Shown piece after piece: positions 34,484 to 41,865 of a DNA stretch of 64,000 bases. Origin of the DNA: Pollutimonas harenae (GTDB taxonomy: Bacteria; Pseudomonadota; Gammaproteobacteria; Burkholderiales; Burkholderiaceae_B); assembly GCF_004153685.1 (NCBI RefSeq), contig NZ_SDQD01000002.1:1116001-1180000 (forward strand), given 5' to 3'. The position numbers and the translations under genes were made by a program. The notes under the pieces were generated by a model, which was not told the origin of the DNA, did not search any database, and saw nothing but the letters and a program-made list of their open reading frames with translations. Every line of letters begins with the position of its first letter. Positions within the stretch are counted from its first letter, which is position 1.

Positions 34484-35020
34484 ATGGAACATCGCTACAC
34501 CCGCACTGCAATATTTCTCCACTGGCTTGTAGCGGCGGGCCTGATAGGCACCTTCACTGTAGGTTTCTTCATGCAGGACCTGCCGCTATCCCCCACTAAG
34601 TTGAAGGTATATTCGTGGCATAAATGGGCAGGAGTCACCTTGTTGCTACTGGTGGCGACGCGCTTGTGCTGGCGCCTGACCCACGCGGCACCACCATTAC
34701 CGACAAACATGTCACCCACCGCGCGGTTTACCGCCCACGCAGCGCACTGGCTACTCTATGCACTAATGCTGGCCATTCCATTAAGCGGCTGGACCATGAG
34801 CTCGGCGGTCGGATTTCCGGTGGTATGGTTTGGCGTGATCCAGCTACCCGACCTGGTGCCCAAAGACAAAGCCTTGGGCGCAGCATTGAAACAGGCTCAT
34901 CAGGTACTGAACTACACCTTGCTGGTTATGGTTATTGCGCATTTGGCAGCCGCCCTGAAGCATCATTTCATAGACCGCGATACCGTGCTGTCGCGCATGT
35001 TGCCTTATCGCAAAAAATAG
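34484..35020 (+). CDS. Cytochrome b561
   Basis: Four-helix di-heme membrane protein of 178 residues, electron transfer with quinol. The helices carry the heme His residues in IFLHWLVAAGLIG, YSWHKWAGVTLLLLVATRLCWRL, TAHAAHWLLYALMLAIPLSGW and QAHQVLNYTLLVMVIAHLAAALKHHFI. The middle IPLSGWTMSSA and the end are typical. It is the last plus-strand gene before a convergent junction with the flavin monooxygenase. Confidence 0.93.
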   Translation: MEHRYTRTAIFLHWLVAAGLIGTFTVGFFMQDLPLSPTKLKVYSWHKWAGVTLLLLVATRLCWRLTHAAPPLPTNMSPTARFTAHAAHWLLYALMLAIPLSGWTMSSAVGFPVVWFGVIQLPDLVPKDKALGAALKQAHQVLNYTLLVMVIAHLAAALKHHFIDRDTVLSRMLPYRKK

Positions 35021-35034
35021 CAATCAGGCACCAT

Positions 35035-36339
35035 TCAATTGCGGGCACATGGCCGCGCCAGGCCCAGATGTCCACGCAAGGTTTCTGTTTGGTAATCTTT
35101 GCGGAATAGCCCCCGCTTTTGTAGCACAGGCACCACCTGCTCAACAAAATCATCGATGCCACCTGGCAACGTGGGGGGCATAAGATTGAAACCGTCAGCG
35201 CCCTCATTCAGGAACCAGCGTTCCATTTCGTCGGCAATCTGCTCTGGCGTACCGACCATGGTGCAATGGCCTCCCCCTGCAGCAAGGCGCCCCAATAGCT
35301 GGCGCACAGTAGGTTTTTCGGTATTGATAATACGTAATACGGTAGCGTAACGACCTTTGGGGCCCTTGAACGCCTCAAGGGCAGGCAGGGACGGTACCGG
35401 CGCATCCAGCTCCCAGCCGGTGCAATCACATCCCACGTACATACCCAATTGGCGCAAGGCATCTTGCGCCGGCAGCAACTCATCGAGTTCCCGTTGTCTG
35501 GCACGAGCCTCGGCCTGGGTTGAACCCACATAAGTCACCAGCCCCGGCATGATAGGCACGAAGTCATGCCGGCCCGCTGCCTTTACGCGCCGCTTGATAT
35601 CGCGATAGTACTCCTGTGCCGCCGCCAGATCGTATGCCACAGCATAGATAGCTTCCGCCCGGCGCGCCGCAAGATCCCTGCCCTGTTCCGATGCACCGGC
35701 CTGGAACAACACTGGGTGGCCCTGTGGAGGCCGCGGTACGGTGAGGGGTCCATCAATCCGAAAATGCTCGCCCTTGTGATCTATGGAATGTATCGACTCT
35801 GGCTTCACATAAGCGCCTTGCCGATCCATTTGCGGAGCGCCATCTTGCCATGAGTCCCACAAGCTCAGCGCCACATCCACGAACTCCTCTGCCCGAGCGT
35901 AGCGCCAGTCATGCCCCGGCATGGTATCGAAACCATGGTTGCGCGCCTCGGTATCGAACATGGAAGTCACCACATTCCAGCCCATGCGACCGTTAGAGAT
36001 ATGATCCAGCGAAGCCACCATACGTGCGGCGTGAAAAGGCGTGTAGAAGGTACTGGACACCGTGCTGATCAAGCCTATGTGCCGTGTCGCCCGGCTGATG
36101 GCGGACAGCATGGTCAAGGGCTCCAGAAACCAGCGTGGCCCGTCTGTCAGGTTGTCGGTTGAATGCCCATCGGCAAAAAAAATGGCGTCTAGTTTGCCAC
36201 GCTCGGCAATTTGCGCCAACTGCTCGTAATAGGCAATATCGCCCAGGCTTTCAACGGCCGAGCCTGGATGGCGCCACGCGGCCCGGTGGTGCCCACAGCC
36301 AAAAATGAACAGATTGATGTGCATCATGCGTTTGCTCAT
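35035..36339 (-). CDS. LLM class FMN-dependent monooxygenase (NtaA/SnaA/DszA type)
   Basis: 434 residues of the luciferase-like two-component monooxygenases. The blocks are DAIFFADGHST, LEPLTMLSAISRATRHIGLISTVSSTFYTPFHAARMVASLDHISNGRMGWNVVTS, ARNHGFDTMPGHDWRYARAEEFV, GHPVLFQAGASEQGRDLAARRAEAIY and GTPEQIADEMERWFLNEGADGFNLMPP. These proteins take FMNH2 from a separate reductase and oxidise N- or S-containing compounds. No flavin reductase is adjacent. It is 9 bases after the SDR and so lies in the same operon under the minus-strand TPP riboswitch. A role in thiamine salvage, thiazole/pyrimidine conversion or breakdown is therefore inferred. Confidence 0.9.
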   Translation of the reverse strand: MSKRMMHINLFIFGCGHHRAAWRHPGSAVESLGDIAYYEQLAQIAERGKLDAIFFADGHSTDNLTDGPRWFLEPLTMLSAISRATRHIGLISTVSSTFYTPFHAARMVASLDHISNGRMGWNVVTSMFDTEARNHGFDTMPGHDWRYARAEEFVDVALSLWDSWQDGAPQMDRQGAYVKPESIHSIDHKGEHFRIDGPLTVPRPPQGHPVLFQAGASEQGRDLAARRAEAIYAVAYDLAAAQEYYRDIKRRVKAAGRHDFVPIMPGLVTYVGSTQAEARARQRELDELLPAQDALRQLGMYVGCDCTGWELDAPVPSLPALEAFKGPKGRYATVLRIINTEKPTVRQLLGRLAAGGGHCTMVGTPEQIADEMERWFLNEGADGFNLMPPTLPGGIDDFVEQVVPVLQKRGLFRKDYQTETLRGHLGLARPCARN

Positions 36340-36348
36340 GTCCGTACC

Positions 36349-37131
36349 CTAATTCTTGACCAGGCCACCATCCACCACCAGGTTCTGTCCGGTAACCGAA
36401 CGAGACCAGGGCGAAGCAAAGAAGAGGGTCGCATCCGCAAACTCGGCTGGTGTTGTAACACGGCGCAGCGGTGTACTTGAGGCAATCAGGTCGAACACGG
36501 CCTCTGGCGTGGCCGCCGATGCATCCGTGGTACGTAGCAAACCACCCGAGACCATATTGACGGTAATGCCGTCGGGACCGAGGTCATGCGACAAGGTACG
36601 AGTCAATGACAACAAGGCGGCCTTTGCCGCCGTATAGTCATGGTATGGGACAACAGGATTCTGGAACAGGTTCGTGCCCACATTGATGATGCGTCCAAAA
36701 CCTGCCGAGCGCATGCCTGGCAAGGCGGCTTGCGTGGTATTCAAGGCACCACGGACCACCCCTTCGAACTGCTGATGCAAATGACTCCAGGCCAGCACAT
36801 CGGCATGTGGCCGTGCATCACCGTTGAAAGAAAAAGCAGGCAAGGCATTGTTGACAATAGTGGTGACTGGTGCAGCAAAATGCCGGCAAGCTTGCTCCAG
36901 CATGGCCTGCACGGCACCGGCATCCGTAACGTCCGCCTGCAGGGCGATGGCTCGGTTTTCGTTGTCGGCAGCCAACGCGCGCGCGCTGTCGGCGCTCGTC
37001 AGGTAATTCACCACAACACGAGCACCTTCAGCCAAGAAGGCGCGCGCAATATGCTGGCCCAGGCCTCGACCTGCGCCGGTCACCAGCACGATTTGCTTAT
37101 GAATGGGAAGTGCTGCGAAGTGCTGACTCAT
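36349..37131 (-). CDS. SDR family oxidoreductase under TPP riboswitch control
   Basis: 260 residues from ATG 37131, with AAAGG 6 bases upstream; the frame goes on to 37197 but runs through the leader. The cofactor loop is VLVTGAGRGLGQHIA; IVNNALPAFSF; INVGTNLFQNPVVPYHDYTAAKAALLS has Tyr and Lys; and the end is SVTGQNLVVDGGLV. It is a classic 3-oxoacyl-reductase-like SDR. Its ribosome site is in a 7-bp inverted repeat just after the riboswitch. Role in thiamine metabolism is inferred from this regulation alone. Confidence 0.9.
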   Translation of the reverse strand: MSQHFAALPIHKQIVLVTGAGRGLGQHIARAFLAEGARVVVNYLTSADSARALAADNENRAIALQADVTDAGAVQAMLEQACRHFAAPVTTIVNNALPAFSFNGDARPHADVLAWSHLHQQFEGVVRGALNTTQAALPGMRSAGFGRIINVGTNLFQNPVVPYHDYTAAKAALLSLTRTLSHDLGPDGITVNMVSGGLLRTTDASAATPEAVFDLIASSTPLRRVTTPAEFADATLFFASPWSRSVTGQNLVVDGGLVKN

Positions 37132-37132
37132 G

Positions 37133-37163
37133 GCATACCTTTGCAAAAATGACGAAGGTATGC
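37133..37163 (-). promoter_or_regulatory. Candidate ribosome-site sequestering stem of the minus-strand TPP riboswitch
   Basis: GCATACC (minus strand, 37163-37157) can pair with GGTATGC (37139-37133), which overlaps the AAAGG ribosome site of the SDR gene. A second stem, GCGGCAG / CTGCCGC, precedes it. The arrangement suggests translational control by the riboswitch. Confidence 0.5.
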
Positions 37164-37190
37164 GCGGCAGTGCTGCCGCTGGCCTCAAGG

Positions 37191-37277
37191 CCGACATCCC
37201 TTCGCCAGTGCTAACTGTTTCAGGTTCGACGGGTGTTGATCTCAGCCGACCTTTTCAGGCCCGGCACCCCGTGTCGT
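37191..37277 (-). ncRNA. TPP riboswitch (THI box) upstream of SDR and monooxygenase genes
   Basis: On the minus strand the THI-box landmarks occur in order: GGGGTGCC, GGCTGAGA, ACCCGTCGAACCTGA, AACAGTTAGCACTGGCGAAGGGA. The ends CGACA and TGTCG form P1. The CTGAGA (pyrimidine-binding) and GCGAAGGGA (pyrophosphate-binding) segments are intact. It ends about 60 bases before the SDR start. Confidence 0.95.
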
Positions 37278-37340
37278 TGCGCCATCATAACGCAAAGTCC
37301 AGGATTGACAAGTACGCCATCACACATTAATCTTGCCGGC

Positions 37341-37437
37341 AGTTCCTGGGGGAGCCCTGTATGGGCTGAGATTCCGCATTTGCTTGCGGTAACCCTTCGA
37401 ACCTGATCCGGGTAATGCCGGCGAAGGGAAGGAAGCT
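37341..37437 (+). ncRNA. TPP riboswitch (THI box) upstream of the symporter gene
   Basis: Plus-strand landmarks: GGGGGAGCC, GGGCTGAGA, ACCCTTCGAACCTGATCCGGGTAATGCCGGCGAAGGGA split over the two helices P4-P5, and TTCCT / AGGAA forming P1. All key bases of the aptamer are present. A further hairpin, CCCGG / CCGGG, at 37514-37527 sits just before the ribosome site of the symporter and may be part of the expression platform. Confidence 0.97.
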
Positions 37438-37541
37438 CAACACATCAACACCCTCTCTTTCCCGTCATTTCACGGCTGGCTTCATCGAAACCGATAGAGC
37501 CTGATTCGTTTGTCCCGGTATTCCGGGCTCCTAGGGAAAAA

Positions 37542-38984
37542 ATGCTTACCAGCTCTTCCGCCATACTCTGGCTGCTATTGTTTTCCGCAGGCTTTGCCAT
37601 TTCCGGCATCTTGTATTCCCGCCATGAACGCAGCAGCCTTGAAGACTATGTCGTGGCGCGCAACAGTCAAAGCACCGTAGCAACCATATTGACATTATTA
37701 GCCACCTCGCTGGGTGCGTGGATTCTATTTGCCCCGGCCCAAGCTGCCACCTGGGGAGGCCTGGCCGCCATCATAGGCTACGGCCTGGGTGCCGCTTCAC
37801 CGCGGTGGCTGATGATCCCCCTGGGCAGACGCATGCGCGAGCTGATTCCTCAAGGCCATACGCTGACGGAGTTCGTGATCATGCGTTATGGCAAGTCCAT
37901 GTACGGACTCGTGTTGCTCATCATGATGTTCTATATGTTCATCACCTTAACGGCCGAAATCACTGCCGTCGCCAAGCTGATACAACTGCTGGCACCCGTG
38001 CCTTTATGGGTGACCGCCGCCATCGTGATGGGTGCTACCCTGCTCTACACTTCCTATGGTGGCCTGCGTGCATCCATCTTTACCGACAAGGTGCAAATGG
38101 CCGTCATCGTACCCTTGCTTCTGGTGCTGATGGCACTGGGTTGGCAAGCCACAGGCGGCCTGGCACCGATAGTTGAAGGGCTGCACGATAAGGCACCTCA
38201 GTTGCTTAGCCTGAGCGACCCGATCGGGATCAAGGCAGGCTTTACTTTCTTTGTGGCAATTTTGCTGACCGGCCTGTTTCATCAGGGCAACTGGCAGCGC
38301 GTTTATTCCGCACGAGATACACACACGATGCGGCGCGGTTTCCTGCTCGGCGGACTGTTCGCCGGTCCATTCATTTTTCTCATGGGCCTATTCGGCCTGG
38401 CCTTTGTCGGACTGGGACACGCCGGCGATAGCTCGGTTGCCCTGTTCAGCGTTTTACTGGGGCACATTCCCACCTGGTTTGCCATTGCTCTGATTCCCCT
38501 TGGTCTTGCCCTGGTGATGAGCACGGCCGACACCACCATCAGTGCGATCTCCAGCCTGATCGCCGTAGACGTCCGACGCATGACTCCCACAATCAAAAAG
38601 GGAAAACTGATGGCGCTCTCGCGCTGGCTGATCTTTCTACTGGCCATACCAGTCATGATCGTGTCAGCTCAGGGATACAGTGTGCTGTATTTGTTTTTGC
38701 TGGCTGATCTGTTCTGCTCGGCTGCCGCCTTCCCTGTTTTCTTTGGTTTGTTCAACAGGCGCTATAACGGTAGCATGGCTTTCATCAGTACCTTATGCGG
38801 ACTAATTACCGGGATCCTGCTGTTTCCAGCGCCCGGCGAAAAACCCGTATACCTGCTCGAGTCGTTCCTGTTGGCAGCACTGGTGCCAGCCGCGATGTCG
38901 TTCCTGCTGCTGCGCCTCAGTGCCAGCCGGACACATTTTGATTTTTCCACCCTGAATGCAACCATACGCAGTCTGGATGACTGA
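37542..38984 (+). CDS. Sodium:solute symporter family protein, candidate thiamine or precursor importer
   Basis: 480 residues with about 13 helices of the SSS family (PanF/PutP fold). Recognisable are SLEDYVVARNSQSTVATILTLLATSLGAWILFAPAQAATWGG, LIPQGHTLTEFVIMRYGK, YTSYGGLRASIFTDKVQMAVI, HQGNWQRVYSARDTHTMRRGFLLGG, and LVMSTADTTISAISSLIAVD. It follows a TPP riboswitch, so its transport is tied to thiamine need. An SSS-type carrier named ThiV was proposed as a pyrimidine (HMP) transporter from riboswitch context; this may be such a protein. ATG 37542 has AGGGAAAA upstream. Confidence 0.92.
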   Translation: MLTSSSAILWLLLFSAGFAISGILYSRHERSSLEDYVVARNSQSTVATILTLLATSLGAWILFAPAQAATWGGLAAIIGYGLGAASPRWLMIPLGRRMRELIPQGHTLTEFVIMRYGKSMYGLVLLIMMFYMFITLTAEITAVAKLIQLLAPVPLWVTAAIVMGATLLYTSYGGLRASIFTDKVQMAVIVPLLLVLMALGWQATGGLAPIVEGLHDKAPQLLSLSDPIGIKAGFTFFVAILLTGLFHQGNWQRVYSARDTHTMRRGFLLGGLFAGPFIFLMGLFGLAFVGLGHAGDSSVALFSVLLGHIPTWFAIALIPLGLALVMSTADTTISAISSLIAVDVRRMTPTIKKGKLMALSRWLIFLLAIPVMIVSAQGYSVLYLFLLADLFCSAAAFPVFFGLFNRRYNGSMAFISTLCGLITGILLFPAPGEKPVYLLESFLLAALVPAAMSFLLLRLSASRTHFDFSTLNATIRSLDD

Positions 38985-39452
38985 ATCCTGGAGCCTCGGC
39001 ACGTATTGGCGCGCTTTCACGATTTTTTAGCTGCAACGGTCGTAAAAAAACCCACCGACCACATAAAGGTCGGTGGGTAAAACAACCTGATTTCTCAATC
39101 AGGTTGGACTGGGCTGGTCGTCATCAGCACACCTTGCTCATTTATGCAGCTTATGCTGCCTGAACAGGAATTTTTACGGTAACCGTTTTATTACTTTAAA
39201 TACCTACAAAATCCGGCATCTGTAACAGAAATACCAGGGTCTGCCATGGCCGCCAGTCATGACTGCAACATCCACTTATCAAATCAGTCAGCTATGTAAC
39301 AGCTGCGGATACCTGTCTCGCTTATCGCAGTACAGAAACCGCTGAAAAGCCCTTACATTCAACCTTGCTGACAATGTGGTTCCACCTGGAATCCAGCTAA
39401 GCGCTACCTATAATCGCGTCACGATTCTTCAACTCTTTTCAAGGATACGATC
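38985..39452. other. Gene-free stretch between the symporter and DUF2249 gene
   Basis: No convincing reading frame on either strand in these 468 bases. The left part holds two strong hairpins (39050-39078 and 39083-39106, described separately). The rest is AT-richer with short palindromes such as ACGGTAACCGT (39177-39187) and no repeats or tRNA-like folds that I can see. Confidence 0.6.
39044..39190 (-). ncRNA. Candidate small RNA ending in tandem hairpins and terminator
   Basis: On the minus strand CAACCTGATT / AATCAGGTTG (10 bp, 4-base loop) is followed after TTTT by ACCCACCGACC / GGTCGGTGGGT (11 bp, 7-base loop) and TTTTTTTACG. This is a textbook intrinsic terminator, but no minus-strand gene lies upstream for 460 bases or more. 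So either a small RNA is made here or the terminator stops antisense transcription into the symporter gene. The 5' limit given is arbitrary. Confidence 0.5.
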
Positions 39453-39716
39453 GTGTCTAGTCCATCTTCCATCCCCATGTTTGCTGATGCTGTTTATCCA
39501 TTCGACGCGCGTGGTGTCGCCAAGCGCTTCCGGCACGCAGCTATCTTTGGCGCATTGTCTGCGCTGCAGCCGGGCGAAACCATGCGCTTTTGCAATGATC
39601 ACGACCCACTACCCTTGCTGCAACAATTACAAGGACACTTCGGTGATCAGATAAAAATTGCTTACATCGCTCGAAACCCTGGAGAGATCGTGATCGATTT
39701 CACGATCGTAGGATAG
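39453..39716 (+). CDS. DUF2249 domain protein, copy 1
   Basis: 87 residues from GTG 39453 with AAGGA 7-8 bases upstream. The DUF2249 pattern is AVYPFDARGVAKRFRHAAIFGALSALQPGETMRFCNDHDPLPLLQQLQ, including the conserved DxRG and NDHDP. The family is often found in nitric-oxide and anaerobic gene clusters, sometimes fused to hemerythrin-like domains; its function is not established. It stands upstream of nrdD; a second copy is at 47281. Confidence 0.88.
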   Translation: MSSPSSIPMFADAVYPFDARGVAKRFRHAAIFGALSALQPGETMRFCNDHDPLPLLQQLQGHFGDQIKIAYIARNPGEIVIDFTIVG

Positions 39717-39840
39717 GCAGGCGTCAAACGATGTTTTTCATGTGCCGTGCACGCAGCAACAAGCATGGCGCATATTGTTTTCCCTCGTCGATTTAGCACA
39801 CATCAAGCTAATGACAAATTCATGGCTCAAAAGCTTGACC

Positions 39841-39856
39841 ATACTATATATAGTAA
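39841..39856. promoter_or_regulatory. NrdR box 1
   Basis: AT ACTATATATAGT AA: a perfect 12-base palindrome matching the NrdR box pattern (acaCwATATwGtgt). It lies 44 bases before the nrdD start. Confidence 0.75.
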
Positions 39857-39871
39857 ATATTCTTCGTTTCA

Positions 39872-39887
39872 ACACAATATGTAGTGA
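39872..39887. promoter_or_regulatory. NrdR box 2
   Basis: ACACAATATGTAGTGA fits the NrdR box. Its centre is 31 bases from that of box 1, three helical turns, which is the spacing expected for paired NrdR sites. It ends 12 bases before the nrdD start, just before the GGAG ribosome site. Confidence 0.75.
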
Positions 39888-39899
39888 AACGGAGTTTAT

Positions 39900-41621
39900 A
39901 TGGCACATATCGACGTTGCGTCATCAATCAACGAGTACCTCAGCAAGGCGGACTGGCGCGTTAATGCTAATGCCAATCAGGGATATTCTCTGGGCGGCCT
40001 GATCCTGAATGTTTCGGGTAAGGTCATTGCCAATTATTGGCTAGACGAAGTGTATCCAGAAGAAGTTGGAAAGGCTCACCGTAATGCCGACCTCCATATT
40101 CACGACCTCGACATGCTGTCAGGCTATTGCGCCGGCTGGTCGCTGCGCACACTACTCAATGAAGGCCTAAATGGCATTCCGGGAAAGGTCGAGTCTTCGC
40201 CACCCAAGCACATGTCCAGCGCGGTCGGGCAAATCGTAAATTTTCTTGGTACTTTGCAGAATGAATGGGCGGGTGCGCAAGCCTTCAGCTCATTCGACAC
40301 CTACATGGCGCCATTTGTACGTAACGACGCGCTCAGCTACGCAGAAGTCAAACAGTACATCCAGGAGCTGATCTACAACCTGAATGTACCTTCACGCTGG
40401 GGAACACAAACCCCCTTTACCAACCTCACCTTCGACTGGGTTTGCCCCGAAGACCTGTGTGGACAAGTGCCACTTATCGGCGGCCAGGAAATGCCTTTTA
40501 CTTATGGCGACCTGCAAGCTGAAATGGACATGATCAATCGCGCCTACATCGAGGTAATGATGACCGGCGACGCGAAGGGGCGTGTATTCACCTTCCCGAT
40601 TCCCACTTACAACATCACCGAGGATTTCGACTGGCATAGCCCGAACGCCGAGCTGCTGTTCGAGATGACGGCACGATATGGCCTGCCCTATTTTCAGAAC
40701 TTCATCAACTCCGAACTCAAGCCCAATATGATCCGTTCAATGTGCTGCCGCTTGCAACTCGATTTGCGCGAACTGCTCAAGCGCGGCAACGGCCTATTCG
40801 GTTCGGCAGAGCAAACCGGGTCGCTTGGCGTGGTAACAATCAACTGCGCTCGATTAGGTTATTTATATGCCGGCGATGAGGCCGCGTTGTTCAAACACCT
40901 GGACGAGCTTCTGGATCTGGGCAAGACCAGCCTGGAGCTGAAACGCAAGATCATCCAAAGGCTGATGGACGATGGCCTGTTCCCCTATACCCGTCGCTAT
41001 CTGGGTACGCTGCGCAATCACTTCTCGACACTGGGCGTGAATGGCATCAACGAGATGTTGCGCAACTTCACCGGGGGCGAACATGACATCACCTCGCCAC
41101 AGGGCCATGACTTGGCCATTCGGCTGCTGGACCATATACGTACCCGCATGCTGGCCTTCCAGGAAGAAACCGGCCATATGTACAACCTGGAAGCCACGCC
41201 GGCCGAAGGTACTACCTACCGCTTCGCCAAAGAAGACCGCAAGCGTTACTCTGACATCCTGCAAGCGGGCACAGCTGAAATGCCCTACTACACCAACTCA
41301 TCTCAGCTGCCGGTAGGATTTACCGACGATCCATTCGAAGCACTCGAGCGCCAGGACGAATTGCAGCGTAAATATACCGGCGGCACCGTCCTGCATCTGT
41401 ATATGACCGAGCCGCTATCCAGCGCACAAGCCTGCCGCACCTTGGTGCAAAGAGCGCTGGGGCGTTTTCATTTGCCCTATATCACCGTCACGCCTACTTT
41501 TTCGATTTGCCCGGTACATGGCTACCTGGGTGGTAGCCATCAGTTCTGCCCCACTTGCGACGAAGAGCTCATCGCACAAAAGCAGCACGAAGCCGCTCAC
41601 ACCCAGGCTTGCGTAGCCTGA
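39900..41621 (+). CDS. nrdD: Anaerobic ribonucleoside-triphosphate reductase, large subunit lacking its radical tail
   Basis: Class III reductase making dNTPs without oxygen. 573 residues with no N-terminal ATP-cone. Core motifs: NADLHIHDLDMLSGYCAGWSL, NLNVPSRWGTQTPFTNLTFDW, TFPIPTYNITEDFDW, MIRSMCCRLQLD (finger-loop Cys), SLGVVTINCARLGYL and TPTFSICPVHGYLGG. The C terminus reaches the Zn site (CPVHGYL ... FCPTCDEE) and then stops after a short tail. The glycyl-radical block that normally follows (RVxGY...P...N.GK..E...R) is absent; it is on the next small ORF. GGAG lies 5 bases before ATG 39900, and two NrdR boxes precede it. Confidence 0.93.
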   Translation: MAHIDVASSINEYLSKADWRVNANANQGYSLGGLILNVSGKVIANYWLDEVYPEEVGKAHRNADLHIHDLDMLSGYCAGWSLRTLLNEGLNGIPGKVESSPPKHMSSAVGQIVNFLGTLQNEWAGAQAFSSFDTYMAPFVRNDALSYAEVKQYIQELIYNLNVPSRWGTQTPFTNLTFDWVCPEDLCGQVPLIGGQEMPFTYGDLQAEMDMINRAYIEVMMTGDAKGRVFTFPIPTYNITEDFDWHSPNAELLFEMTARYGLPYFQNFINSELKPNMIRSMCCRLQLDLRELLKRGNGLFGSAEQTGSLGVVTINCARLGYLYAGDEAALFKHLDELLDLGKTSLELKRKIIQRLMDDGLFPYTRRYLGTLRNHFSTLGVNGINEMLRNFTGGEHDITSPQGHDLAIRLLDHIRTRMLAFQEETGHMYNLEATPAEGTTYRFAKEDRKRYSDILQAGTAEMPYYTNSSQLPVGFTDDPFEALERQDELQRKYTGGTVLHLYMTEPLSSAQACRTLVQRALGRFHLPYITVTPTFSICPVHGYLGGSHQFCPTCDEELIAQKQHEAAHTQACVA

Positions 41622-41673
41622 CATACCAACGCCTTTCATCCGCCTCTCTCTACCTTCAACAAGGAGCAATACC

Positions 41674-41865
41674 ATGATCCACATTCACACCACACAACAT
41701 GCCGTCGCCACCATCACGTTAAGTGATCAGGAACGTCAACCTTGCGAAATCTGGACACGAGTCATGGGCTATCACCGCCCCATGTCTTCGTTCAATATTG
41801 GCAAAAAAGGCGAGTTCCATGAACGTAAATACTTCAGCGAACAAGAGGCCAGACTTGTTGCCTGA
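41674..41865 (+). CDS. Separate glycyl-radical domain of NrdD
   Basis: 63 residues from ATG 41674 with a strong AAGGAG 8 bases upstream. The C-terminal half reads CEIWTRVMGYHRPMSSFNIG and then KKGEFHERKYF. It matches the C-terminal radical block of class III reductases, where RVxGY holds the glycyl radical and N.GK..E...R follows. The radical residue would be Gly32 (codon 41767-41769). nrdD, 52 bases upstream, lacks just this block. So this small protein probably docks onto NrdD and is activated by NrdG, whose gene overlaps it by 47 bases. Confidence 0.85.
   Translation: MIHIHTTQHAVATITLSDQERQPCEIWTRVMGYHRPMSSFNIGKKGEFHERKYFSEQEARLVA

Noticed and set aside
39120-39190. Nine-codon frame (MTTSPVQPD) on the minus strand as a leader peptide before the hairpin pair
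   Set aside because: Too short and no downstream gene on that strand to attenuate.
39716-39900. FNR-type box in the nrdD promoter (TTAGCACACATCAA)
   Set aside because: Only the right half-site fits; three mismatches in the left half. NrdR boxes explain the promoter better.
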